From Mesorhizobium loti (lineage in GTDB: Bacteria > Pseudomonadota > Alphaproteobacteria > Rhizobiales > Rhizobiaceae), in the NCBI RefSeq assembly GCF_013170705.1, contig NZ_CP033334.1:3077501-3141500 (forward strand): a stretch of 64,000 nucleotides of DNA, written 5' to 3'. Below, piece after piece: positions 26,933 to 35,359 of this stretch. Position 1 is the stretch's first letter; each line of letters begins with the position of its first letter. A program made the position numbers and the translations under genes. Under the pieces are notes generated by a model. The model had not been told where the DNA came from and made no database searches. It saw nothing but the letters and a program-made list of their open reading frames with translations.

Positions 26933-27807
26933 CGAGCGGTCGGGTGGACGCGACCGAACAGAAGCCATTCGCGGAATGGATTGGCCGGCAGAGCGAGAGC
27001 TTCGATGTCGTTTCGGAACGCCTCGTGCGGAGTTTCAAGGCAGTTTTCGAACCCAATCTCGCACCTTCGGCCGCAGGCCAGGCGCCGCTTGGCATCCACT
27101 GGTGCCTGTCGCCGGCGATAGCCGGCATGGACCAGCTGGGTGCCGATGGCCATCCGGCCAAGAACCTGTCGCTGCCGCCCGTCCCGCAGCCGCGCCGCAT
27201 GTGGGCGGGCGGTGAACTCCGGGTGCTTGATGCTTTCCAAGTTGGTGATGAGGTTCGCCGGGTCTCCACCATCCGCGACATCGTCCGCAAGCAAGGCCGG
27301 TCTGGTGAGCTGTGGTTTGTCGCTGTGGGCCACGACTATCACTCAGATCGTGGCCTGGTTCTGAGTGAACGGCAGGATATCGTTTACCGGGAGGCGGCCA
27401 TGCCGGGGGACGGTGCTCGTTCCAACAATGCACCCGTGGCGCCGACGATGATCCAGCCCGCTGGAAAGGTATGGTCTCTCGTTCCGTCGCCCACGCTGCT
27501 CTTTCGCTATTCGGCCATCACTTTCAACGGTCACCGCATCCATTATGACCTGCCTTACGCGACGAAGGCGGAGGGATATGAAGGGCTGGTGGTCCACGGC
27601 CCCCTCCAGGCGACGCTGCTCCTGAATCTCGCGGCGTCCCAAGGCGCGGATTTACCCTTGACGTTTCGCTACCGGGGCGTTGCCCCGGCAATCGCGGACC
27701 GTGAACTGACCTTCAGGGCCGGCATGGATGGGCAGCGGTTCTGGGCGCAAGGCGGGCATGGCGCCGTGCACATGGAAGCCGATATCGACCAGGGACCGGC
27801 CCGATGA
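26929..27807 (+). CDS. MaoC/HTD2-type enoyl-CoA hydratase (mesaconyl-C4-CoA hydratase-like)
   Basis: 292 residues from a TTG overlapping the previous stop (TTGA); GTG 26944 is an alternative. Double hot-dog architecture: an N-terminal FAS1-like dehydratase half (PLGIHWCLSPAIAGMDQLG, then PPVPQPRRMWAGGELRV) and a C-terminal MaoC half with the hydratase motif TFNGHRIHYDLPYATKAEGY and LVVHGPLQATLLL. Similar proteins hydrate mesaconyl-C4-CoA to citramalyl-CoA, or itaconyl-type esters. Position directly before the CitE-type lyase supports that role. Confidence 0.85.
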   Translation: MTSGRVDATEQKPFAEWIGRQSESFDVVSERLVRSFKAVFEPNLAPSAAGQAPLGIHWCLSPAIAGMDQLGADGHPAKNLSLPPVPQPRRMWAGGELRVLDAFQVGDEVRRVSTIRDIVRKQGRSGELWFVAVGHDYHSDRGLVLSERQDIVYREAAMPGDGARSNNAPVAPTMIQPAGKVWSLVPSPTLLFRYSAITFNGHRIHYDLPYATKAEGYEGLVVHGPLQATLLLNLAASQGADLPLTFRYRGVAPAIADRELTFRAGMDGQRFWAQGGHGAVHMEADIDQGPAR

Positions 27808-28628
27808 TCGCGCACAGTACGCCTGTCGCGCCCTTGTTTGTGCCGGCCGACCGCCCCGAGCGTTTTGAAAAGGCGGACCGGTCTGGAGCCGACGCGGTCA
27901 TTGTCGATCTCGAGGACGCTGTTGCGCCCGCCGCCAAGGATGGCGCCCGCTCGAACCTTCACCATGCCCTGAGATTGCAGAACCCCACCTTCGTGCGGGT
28001 GAACAGTCAAGACAGCGGCTGGTACCATGCCGACCTTGCCGCCGTCAGGGCATTAGGGCTTCGACGTATCTGCCTGCCAAAGGCGGAGTCGGTGGCAACG
28101 CTCGACGCGATCGTCGAGATCCTTGGTGAGGACGTCGAGATCATGGCGTTGATCGAGACCGCCAGAGGCCTGGAGGCGGCGGCGGCCCTGGCCGCCCACC
28201 CTCATGTCGCAAGATTGGCGTTTGGCCCCGCCGACTTCGCCCTGGACCTGGGTGCGGCAGCTTCCGACGCGATCAAAGCGCATGCCTTGATGCGGCTGGC
28301 CGTGGCAAGCAGAGCCGCCGGGAAGGCCCTGCCGTTGGACGGCCCGTCCTTCGAAGTCGCGGATACCACCAGGTTGGCCTGCGAATGCCGGCAAGCCTTG
28401 AATCATGGGGCCGGCGGGAAGCTTTGCATACACCCCGCCCAAACATCGGATGTCATCGCGGCCTTTCGGCCGAGCGCCGAGCAACTGGGCTGGGCGCAGC
28501 GTGTCGTCGACGCGGCCCAGGATGGCGCGGCGCGCCTTGTCGACGGCAAAATGATCGACGCTCCCATTATCGCCCAGGCCCGGGCGCTGCTCCTGCGGGG
28601 CCGTTCGCAATCCGGTGACGCTGTCTAA
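27804..28628 (+). CDS. CitE family HpcH/HpaI-type CoA-ester lyase (citramalyl-CoA lyase-like)
   Basis: 274 residues, ATGA overlap with the hydratase gene. PLFVPADRPERFEKADRSGA and VIVDLEDAV open the barrel. RRICLPKAES, ALIETARGLEAA (Mg-binding glutamate) and FGPADFALDLG are CitE signatures. Family members split citramalyl-, malyl- or citryl-CoA/ACP. As the last gene of the unit it would cleave the hydroxyacyl-CoA to acetyl-CoA plus pyruvate if the substrate is citramalyl-CoA; that assignment is inferred. Confidence 0.88.
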   Translation: MIAHSTPVAPLFVPADRPERFEKADRSGADAVIVDLEDAVAPAAKDGARSNLHHALRLQNPTFVRVNSQDSGWYHADLAAVRALGLRRICLPKAESVATLDAIVEILGEDVEIMALIETARGLEAAAALAAHPHVARLAFGPADFALDLGAAASDAIKAHALMRLAVASRAAGKALPLDGPSFEVADTTRLACECRQALNHGAGGKLCIHPAQTSDVIAAFRPSAEQLGWAQRVVDAAQDGAARLVDGKMIDAPIIAQARALLLRGRSQSGDAV

Positions 28629-28630
28629 AC

Positions 28631-28843
28631 ACGGCCGTATCCGCGACATTTCTCGGCAAGATCAAAGACAAGGATCCACGGCCCGATACGCTGCCGCTGG
28701 CCCAGGGCGTCTCATTCGAAATCGATCGAGACCGCCGGGGGGTATTCGGCGATTTCGCCATAGTCGCACGACGTTGCGATGCGGCCTTCAAGGAAATGTT
28801 GGGCGGGACCGAACCGGTGCTGGAACTGCCCGAGGCGAAATAG
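28631..28843 (+). pseudogene. Tail of an unidentified gene (remnant)
   Basis: Directly after the CitE stop a frame without a usable start runs to TAG 28841-28843. It reads TFLGKIKDKDPRPDTLPL, then VSFEIDRDRRGVFGDFAIV and EMLGGTEPVLELPEAK, with coding-like composition. It looks like the last 65-70 codons of a gene whose 5' part is missing. I do not recognise the family. Confidence 0.35.
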
Positions 28844-29070
28844 TCGCCTGGCCCAGGGATCCGGCCGATGCCGCCGCGCTGCTGCCGGACGGCCTGACCG
28901 GGCTGGACCCGCATCTGGCCTCAAGCCTGCCGGCCGCGATACGCGATGTGGTGTTCGGCCGCTATTCGAGTGGATTCAACGTGATGTTCCTCTGGGTGGC
29001 GGCGCTCTACTTCGTCGCCATGGCCCTGACGCTTCCGCTCGAGGACGTCCAGATCCCGAAGCGGGGTTGA
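28844..29070 (+). pseudogene. C-terminal remnant of an MFS (DHA2-like) drug-efflux transporter
   Basis: From about 28844 to the stop at 29068-29070 the frame reads LPAAIRDVVFGRYSSGFNVM followed by a single hydrophobic helix (FLWVAALYFVAMALTLPL) and a short tail EDVQIPKRG. This is the usual end of EmrB/QacA-type MFS exporters. The preceding 400 or more residues are absent. With the adjoining gene tail it marks an old deletion or recombination junction. Between 29071 and 29179 I see nothing. Confidence 0.5.
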
Positions 29071-29179
29071 GTCCGAGCATGCCGAGCTGAACCTGGCAGG
29101 TGGTTCGCGGCGCGCGCGGTGGATATCGATCGTTTCGATCAGAGTTGTGCGCCTCTGTTTTCGAGCGCCGGCGCTGAAT

Positions 29180-30073
29180 CTAGATCTCGCCGTGGAGCGG
29201 GATCTCCCCTGACAGCCATTGCACGAACAGCGTCGCCGACCGCGAGAGGCGGCGGTGCTGATTGGGAACCACATGCAAGGCAACCGGCAGGATTTCCCCC
29301 GCGCCGAATGGCGCCACCAACCGTCCCGAGGCCAGATAGGCCGCCGCATAAGTCGACATGACCGCGGTGATGCCGCCCGCGCATGCCGCAACCTCCAATG
29401 CCGCCGCCGCATTGTCGGCCTTGATCGGCGCCTTGTGCGGCGCGATGACGATGTTCTCCTTCTTCGCCCAGAGATCCAGCAGCTGCATCCTGCCTTGCAC
29501 GTGGATGAGCCGGGCGGCGTTGAACCAATCGGCACTGGGCCTCGCTTCAGCCCGGCGGCCGGTCTCGGGGTCGCAGAGAAGCACCAGCCGCTCTCGCCCC
29601 AGCCGCACGGCGCCCGATGCCGGCTGCAGCGGATCGAGCGCAAGAATGCTCAGATCCGCCAGCTCCACGTTGGGGTCGGTCCAGATCGTGCTGTTCAGCC
29701 GGACTTCGATCCTCGGATGGGCGGCGGAAAAACCAACCAGATGCCGTGCGAGCCACAGCGTGACGAAGCTGAGCGGGGCCGAAACCGTCACGCTGGTCTG
29801 CGCCTGCGCGCCGAGCAATCCCTCGGTCGCCGCTTCGGCTCGATCCAGCGCCTCGGCTATTCCCGGCAGATAGGCGGTGCCGACCTCGGTCAGTTCCAAG
29901 CCGTTGCTGCGCCGATGGAAGAGCGGCCTGGCGAAGAACTGCTCCAGCGCCCGGACCCGTTGGCTGATTGCGCCCTGGGTGCAATTCAATTCCTCGGCGG
30001 CCTTGGTGAAGCTCAGATGCCGGGCCGCCGCTTCGAAGGCCTCGAGATAGGTTAGATGCGGGAGATTGCGCAT
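29180..30073 (-). CDS. LysR family transcriptional regulator (GcvA-like)
   Basis: 297 residues from ATG 30073, which is preceded by a full AAAGGAGGT Shine-Dalgarno; the frame stays open upstream but without homology. HTH at residues 5-62 (LSFTKAAEELNCTQGAISQR). The sensor domain includes LVLLCDPETGR and AACAGGITAVMSTYAAAY. The N-terminus is GcvA-like. Divergent to soxBDAG across 128 bp, so most likely its activator. Confidence 0.92.
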   Translation of the reverse strand: MRNLPHLTYLEAFEAAARHLSFTKAAEELNCTQGAISQRVRALEQFFARPLFHRRSNGLELTEVGTAYLPGIAEALDRAEAATEGLLGAQAQTSVTVSAPLSFVTLWLARHLVGFSAAHPRIEVRLNSTIWTDPNVELADLSILALDPLQPASGAVRLGRERLVLLCDPETGRRAEARPSADWFNAARLIHVQGRMQLLDLWAKKENIVIAPHKAPIKADNAAAALEVAACAGGITAVMSTYAAAYLASGRLVAPFGAGEILPVALHVVPNQHRRLSRSATLFVQWLSGEIPLHGEI

Positions 30074-30201
30074 GCCGAGACCTCCTTTCGGTTCTTGATC
30101 CATTACGAAAACGAGGTCACTGGGTAAAGAACGATTTCTTGCACCAGGCCGATCCGGCGGGTTCTCTAAGGCCAATCCCAGCCGCCGAGCCGCAGGACAC
30201 C

Positions 30202-31443
30202 ATGCCTTTCTCTCTGCTGAAATACGGCCTGCGCGCCAGGCACGTGTCCTTTCGCGACATCCCTCCGACACCCGACCTGAAACGATCCTACGATGTGGTG
30301 ATCATCGGCGGAGGTGGTCACGGCCTCGCGGCGGCTTACTACCTGTCCAATCTGCATGGCATCCGCAACGTCGCCGTGCTGGAAAAGGGCTATCTCGCCG
30401 GTGGCAATACGGCGCGCAACACCACCACGATCCGCTCGAACTACATGACCGAGGAATCGGTCCGCTTCTACAAGGAAGGTGTCGAACTGTTCGAGACGAT
30501 GTCGCGGGATCTAGGCTTCAACGTCATGTTTTCGCAGCGCGGGCAACTGACGCTCGCGCATTCCGAGGCGACGCTGCGCAGCTTCCATCTGCGTGCCGAA
30601 ATGGGCAAGCACATGGGCACAAGGATCGAAGTGGTCGATGTCCGGACGGTGAAGGAGCTTTGCCCGCATCTCAACCTCGATCTCGGCGGTCAGCACGAGG
30701 TGATGGGCGGGCTCTGGCATGCCGACGGCGGCACGGCCCGCCATGACGCCGTGGCATGGGGCTATGCCAGGCATGCCGGCGCGCGCGGCGTGGAGATCCA
30801 CCAGCGCACCGAGGTGACCGGCATCGAGCACGCGGGCGACCGGGTCACCCACATCAGGACGAACCGTGGAACGATCGCCGCGGGCCAGGTGCTGCAGGCC
30901 GTCGGCGGGCTCAACGGCCAGGTCGCCGCCATGGCGGGCATCCGGCTGCCGATACGCTGCTTCCCGCTGCAGGCGATGGTGACGCAGCCGCTGAAGCCAT
31001 TCCTGGACATCCTCGTCTCGTCGGCCAATCTGCACACCTATCTGGTGCAGTCCTCGCGTGGCGAGGTCGTCATCGGTGGCGGCTCCGATCCCTACCAGCT
31101 GGCCTCGACGCGCTCGACGCTGGACCAGAAGGAACATCTCGCCGAAGGCGCGCTGCACCTCTTCCCCTTCCTGCACAAGGTCAAGCTCTTGCGGCAGTGG
31201 GCCGGGATCACCGACATGACGCCCGACTACAGCCCGATCATGGGCGCCTCGCCATTGCGGAACTATTGGCTCGACTGCGGCTGGGGCACCTGGGGCTTCA
31301 AGGCGACGCCCGTGGCCGGCAAACGCATGGCCGAGACCATCGCCACCGGGCGCGTGCCCGATATCCTCAAACCATTCGACCTCAGCCGGTTCGACAGCTT
31401 CGCGCTGCTGAACGAAATGGGCGCCACGGCCGCCAGCCACTGA
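30202..31443 (+). CDS. soxB: Sarcosine oxidase subunit beta
   Basis: 413 residues from ATG 30202 (MPFSLLKYGLRARHVSF). FAD Rossmann motif DVVIIGGGGHGLAAAYYL at about 31-48. GGNTARNTTTIRSNY follows, then GGTARHDAVAWGYAR, whose histidine (about H181) aligns with the residue that binds FMN covalently in heterotetrameric sarcosine oxidases. The beta subunit demethylates sarcosine at its FAD, yielding glycine, formaldehyde equivalents (methylene-THF) and peroxide. First gene of soxBDAG. Related oxidases act on other N-methyl amino acids. Confidence 0.93.
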   Translation: MPFSLLKYGLRARHVSFRDIPPTPDLKRSYDVVIIGGGGHGLAAAYYLSNLHGIRNVAVLEKGYLAGGNTARNTTTIRSNYMTEESVRFYKEGVELFETMSRDLGFNVMFSQRGQLTLAHSEATLRSFHLRAEMGKHMGTRIEVVDVRTVKELCPHLNLDLGGQHEVMGGLWHADGGTARHDAVAWGYARHAGARGVEIHQRTEVTGIEHAGDRVTHIRTNRGTIAAGQVLQAVGGLNGQVAAMAGIRLPIRCFPLQAMVTQPLKPFLDILVSSANLHTYLVQSSRGEVVIGGGSDPYQLASTRSTLDQKEHLAEGALHLFPFLHKVKLLRQWAGITDMTPDYSPIMGASPLRNYWLDCGWGTWGFKATPVAGKRMAETIATGRVPDILKPFDLSRFDSFALLNEMGATAASH

Positions 31444-31454
31444 CGAGTATTCCG

Positions 31455-31706
31455 ATGAAGCTCTTGACCTGCCCGGTGAACGGCCCGCGCAACATCACCG
31501 AATTTCAGTATCTCGGACCGGTCCGCGAGGCCAGCGCCGACCAGCCCGAGCAACTGATCGAAGCCCTGTTCCATGCCGAGAACCCGCTCGGCGTGATGCG
31601 GGAGTGGTGGCGGCACACCCCGTCCAACACCGTGCTGATCGCGGAACGCCACACCGTCAGCGACCAGATCCTCGCCACCTATCTTCCCAATCGAAAGCCT
31701 GCCTAA
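31455..31706 (+). CDS. soxD: Sarcosine oxidase subunit delta, with altered zinc-binding motif
   Basis: 83 residues, one base before soxA. MKLLTCPVNGPRNITEFQYL and NPLGVMREWWRHTPSNTVLI are typical delta-subunit segments. In characterised enzymes the start is C-P-x-C-G with zinc ligands at both cysteines; here the second is asparagine (CPVNG), so the zinc site is probably lost or changed. The position between beta and alpha genes and the length are standard. Confidence 0.92.
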   Translation: MKLLTCPVNGPRNITEFQYLGPVREASADQPEQLIEALFHAENPLGVMREWWRHTPSNTVLIAERHTVSDQILATYLPNRKPA

Positions 31707-31707
31707 C

Positions 31708-34602
31708 ATGACCGAACGGCTGCCGCTTCCCTGGGGATCGCGCCTCGACCGCACCCAAAAAATCCGTTTCGCCTTCGACGGCCGACCGCTCGAAGGTTTC
31801 GCCGGCGACTGCATTGCCTCCGCCATGGCCGGCAGCGGCCGCTGGATCCTGTCGCGCTCCTTCAAGTATCACCGTACGCGCGGCATCCTCACCATGGCCG
31901 GGCAGGACGCCAATACGCTGGTGCAACTGCCTGACGAGCCGAATGTGCGGGCTGATCTGCGTCCGATCGCCGAAGGGCTGGAGGTCACTGCCCAGAACGT
32001 CTACGGCACCGCCGAACGTGACCGTGGCGCGGTGCTCGACAGGTTGGGCCGCTTCATGCCCGTCGGGTTCTATTACCGTGGCTTCTTTGGCCCCGGCGCG
32101 AAAAGCTGGCTCAAATTCTGGGAGCCGATGATCCGCAGATCGGCCGGACTCGGCAAGGTCGACCTCACCGCCGGTCATGGCCATTACATCAGGGAAAACC
32201 TGCACACCGATGTGCTGGTCGTCGGCGCTGGCCCGGCAGGGCTTTCGGCGGCCGTCAAGGCAGCCGAAGCGGGTGCGCGGGTGCTGCTGGTCGACTTGAA
32301 CCCGGAAATCGGCGGCGCCTTGACCTATGCGCGCTTCGGCCTCGATACGGCGGAGGCCGATGCGACCTTGCGGGCGCTGCGCGACGCTGCCGAGAAGCTC
32401 GGCAATCTGCGGGTGCTGACCGGCGCCACCTGCAATGGCTGGTTCGCCGACAACTGGCTTCCGGTGCTGCAGGGCGAGACGCTCTATCGCGTTCGCGCCA
32501 AGCAGGTCGTGGTGGCCGCGGGATCGCATGAACAACCCTTGGTGTTTCGCAACAACGACCTGCCGGGCATCCTCCTGTCGTCCGCGGCGCAGCGGCTGAT
32601 GCGCCACTACGCGGTTCGCCCTGGCCGGCGCGCCGTGGTCTTTGCTGGCAACGGGGACGGATATCTCGCCGCTCACGACCTTCTCGATGCAGGCGTGTCC
32701 CTGGCCGCCGTTCTCGACCCGGCAACCGATGCGTCCGACAAAACCCTCGCGCGACACCTCGTCGAGCGCGGCGTCAGGATCATCCAGAATGTCACCGTCA
32801 TGGAAGCGCTGGGGACGGGAGGCAATCGCCATATAAGAGCCATCCGCTTCAGCACGCCCGAACATGGCGCGGAACTGCTGGAGTGCGATCACCTGGTGGT
32901 GGCGGCGGGCTACACGCCGTCCTACCAGCTGCCGCTGCATGCCGGCGCGAAGCTGGGATTTGACGAGACCAGCCGGCAATTCGTGCTGAGCAATCTGCCG
33001 GAGGCGTTTCATGTCGCCGGCTCGGCGGCAGGCTGTTTCGAGCTGAACTCGGTGCTGCGCAGCGGCGAGATCGCGGGCGCGGCGGCGGCGCGGGGGGCGG
33101 GGCATGATGCCGACCTGCCGGCGATCATCCCGGATGCCAGCGCGGCGGCGATGAACCATTTTCAATCGCTGTCCGCGCACGCCAAGGGGCGTGACTTCGT
33201 GGACTTCGACGAGGACCTGCAGGTCAAGGATATCAGGAACGCCGTCAGCGACGGCTATAGCGAGCTTGAACTGGTGAAGCGCTATTCCACCGTCGGCATG
33301 GGGCCGTCGCAGGGCCGGCATTCGGCTTTGATGACGGCCAGGATCGTCGCGGCGGAGACGGGCCGCACGGTGGGCGAGGTGGGCATCACCACGTCGCGGC
33401 CGCCATTCGGCCCGGAAAAATTGGGACTTCTGGCCGGCCCTAACCATGTGCCCTACAGGCATACGGCGATCCACGCCGAACATGTCGCAAGCGGCGCGAA
33501 GCTGACACCCGCCGGTGCGTGGTGGCGACCGCTGCACTACGGCGGAGGCGGCGATGTCCCCAAGACGATCTCCGACGAGGTCAGGCTGGTGCGTGACAAG
33601 GTCGGCATGCTTGACGTTTCGACCCTGGGCAAGCTGGCGATACGAGGGCCGGATGCCGGTGCTTTCCTCGACCGCATCTATACGATGGCGCATGCCAGGC
33701 AGCCGGTGGGGCGCGTGCGCTATTGCCTGATGCTGAACGACATGGGATCGGTCATCGACGACGGGGTGGCTTACCGCATGTCCGAGACCGAATTCTACGT
33801 GACCGCCACCACCGGCGCCGTCGCCCGCGTCTTTACCGACATGCTGTTCGCGAACACGCAATGGGGCATGCGGGTCGATATCCAGAACGTCACCGCCGCC
33901 TTCGCGGCGATCAATGTCACCGGCCCTTCGGCACGCAAGGTTCTCGAGGCGCTCGGCGGGGACATCGATCTCTCCCCGGAGGGCTTCCCCTACCTCAATG
34001 GCCGCAGCGGCGTGATCGGCGGATGCCCGGTCCGGGTCATGCGCATCGGCTTCACCGGCGAACTGAGCTATGAGCTTCATGTGCCGCAATCCTTCGGCGC
34101 GGCGCTCTGGCGAAAGCTGCTGGAGGTGGGCGCCCCCCACGGGCTGCAACCCTATGGGCTGGAAGCCTCGCGAATCCTGCGTCTGGAAAAGGGGCACATC
34201 ATCATCGGCCAGGATACCGACGCGCTCTCGACTCCCGATGAACTGGGCATGGGGTGGGCGCTGTCGAAGACCAAGACGCGCTATGTCGGCAAGACCGCCA
34301 TCGAGGCGCGCGCCAGGCTGGGCCTGAAGCGCAAGCTTTGCGGCTTCGAACTGCCCGAGGGGCACGGCATCCGGCTGGCGGAATCCTGTCTTGTGCTGCG
34401 CGACGGACGTCCTGTGGGTTTCGTCACCTCGACCTGCTTCTCGCCGACGCTGGGCAAATGGATCGGACTGGCCTACGCCGACCCGCGTGACGCGGCGCCG
34501 GGATCCAGCCTGCGCATACGCGGCCTGTGCGGCAAGGAACTGCAGGCCAAGGTGGTGCCGACGCCGTTCCATGACCCCGAAAACCAGCGGCAGGAGATGT
34601 AG
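31708..34602 (+). CDS. soxA: Sarcosine oxidase subunit alpha
   Basis: 964 residues, the standard length. Domains: a 2Fe-2S-like (Fer2_4) N-terminus at about 15-110 without full cluster ligands (GDCIASAMAGSGRWILSRSF). An NAD-binding flavoprotein half begins at VLVVGAGPAGLSAAVKA (around 172). A GcvT-like aminomethyltransferase region at about 590-960 includes GFTGELSYELHVPQ and the GCV_T_C end, which transfers the one-carbon unit to tetrahydrofolate. Follows soxD by one base. Works with SoxB, SoxD and SoxG as a cytoplasmic heterotetramer. Confidence 0.94.
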   Translation: MTERLPLPWGSRLDRTQKIRFAFDGRPLEGFAGDCIASAMAGSGRWILSRSFKYHRTRGILTMAGQDANTLVQLPDEPNVRADLRPIAEGLEVTAQNVYGTAERDRGAVLDRLGRFMPVGFYYRGFFGPGAKSWLKFWEPMIRRSAGLGKVDLTAGHGHYIRENLHTDVLVVGAGPAGLSAAVKAAEAGARVLLVDLNPEIGGALTYARFGLDTAEADATLRALRDAAEKLGNLRVLTGATCNGWFADNWLPVLQGETLYRVRAKQVVVAAGSHEQPLVFRNNDLPGILLSSAAQRLMRHYAVRPGRRAVVFAGNGDGYLAAHDLLDAGVSLAAVLDPATDASDKTLARHLVERGVRIIQNVTVMEALGTGGNRHIRAIRFSTPEHGAELLECDHLVVAAGYTPSYQLPLHAGAKLGFDETSRQFVLSNLPEAFHVAGSAAGCFELNSVLRSGEIAGAAAARGAGHDADLPAIIPDASAAAMNHFQSLSAHAKGRDFVDFDEDLQVKDIRNAVSDGYSELELVKRYSTVGMGPSQGRHSALMTARIVAAETGRTVGEVGITTSRPPFGPEKLGLLAGPNHVPYRHTAIHAEHVASGAKLTPAGAWWRPLHYGGGGDVPKTISDEVRLVRDKVGMLDVSTLGKLAIRGPDAGAFLDRIYTMAHARQPVGRVRYCLMLNDMGSVIDDGVAYRMSETEFYVTATTGAVARVFTDMLFANTQWGMRVDIQNVTAAFAAINVTGPSARKVLEALGGDIDLSPEGFPYLNGRSGVIGGCPVRVMRIGFTGELSYELHVPQSFGAALWRKLLEVGAPHGLQPYGLEASRILRLEKGHIIIGQDTDALSTPDELGMGWALSKTKTRYVGKTAIEARARLGLKRKLCGFELPEGHGIRLAESCLVLRDGRPVGFVTSTCFSPTLGKWIGLAYADPRDAAPGSSLRIRGLCGKELQAKVVPTPFHDPENQRQEM

Positions 34603-34603
34603 G

Positions 34604-35269
34604 ATGCCCCCGAGCAGCCATTCCGCATCGGTCGGTCAGGGTATTGATTCCAGTCTGCGCCACCACGCCCTGGCGCGGCGCCTCGCACGCAGGGATGGAC
34701 CGCCCGGAGCGCAGGAGAACGTCGTGCTCGACTGCACGCTGATCGAGCGGTTCGGGCTGCGCGGTCCCGGCACGATGGACTGGCTCGGTGAAGCAGGTCT
34801 ATCGACGCCGGAAACGGTGAATACCGCCATTGTCTTGCCTTGCGGCACGTCGGTGCTGCGACTTGGCCAGCAGGAGGTGCTGCTGGCGGCGCCTCCCGGC
34901 GGCAGCGGTGCGCGGTTGCGCGACCTGCGCAAGGCCTGGCGCGACAGTGCGCTTCCCTCCAAGGGATATGACGCCTATCGCGACGAAGGCTGGGCGTGGT
35001 TCGTGATATCGGGCCCGGCGTCGCCCGCGCTGATGCGGCGGATCTCGATGGCCGATCTAAGGCCGGAAAGCCTCAAGGCCGGCGATCTCTCCCAGACCCG
35101 CGCCTTGCATCTGGATGCGGTCGTTGCCCGCTTCGACCGCTTCGGCGCGATATCCTATGACGTTTTCTTCGACATCGCCTCGGCGGCGTTTGCACTGGAT
35201 GTCCTGACCGAGACGGCCGCGGGAACGAATGCCGGCTTTCAACTGGCGGCTCTCCACCCCGCGGGATAG
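34604..35269 (+). CDS. soxG: Sarcosine oxidase subunit gamma
   Basis: 221 residues from ATG 34604, one base after the soxA stop, with CAGGAG just upstream. Low-complexity N-terminus (about 50 residues) then LIERFGLRGPGTMDWLGEAG, VLRLGQQEVLLAAPP and VISGPASPALMRRIS; the gamma fold is related to GcvT. The gamma subunit is the least conserved but its position as fourth gene settles the call. A 90-bp gap separates it from the convergent aminotransferase gene. Confidence 0.85.
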   Translation: MPPSSHSASVGQGIDSSLRHHALARRLARRDGPPGAQENVVLDCTLIERFGLRGPGTMDWLGEAGLSTPETVNTAIVLPCGTSVLRLGQQEVLLAAPPGGSGARLRDLRKAWRDSALPSKGYDAYRDEGWAWFVISGPASPALMRRISMADLRPESLKAGDLSQTRALHLDAVVARFDRFGAISYDVFFDIASAAFALDVLTETAAGTNAGFQLAALHPAG

Positions 35270-35359
35270 TTCGGTCCTCGCCTGTTTCCCGCTCGGGTCG
35301 CGGTGACCATCACGCTGCCGTGTCGCGGGAGGACCGTTGTGGATCCGAACTGTTGCCGC

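Noticed and set aside
31657..34572. A 971-codon antisense frame opposite soxA
   Set aside because: High-GC mirror frame; arginine/histidine-rich without any recognisable domain, while the plus strand encodes a clear SoxA.
35270..35359. A terminator between the convergent soxG and aminotransferase genes
   Set aside because: CGGTCCTC and GAGGACCG can pair across about 50 bases, but the stem is bulged and no T-run follows; too weak to call.
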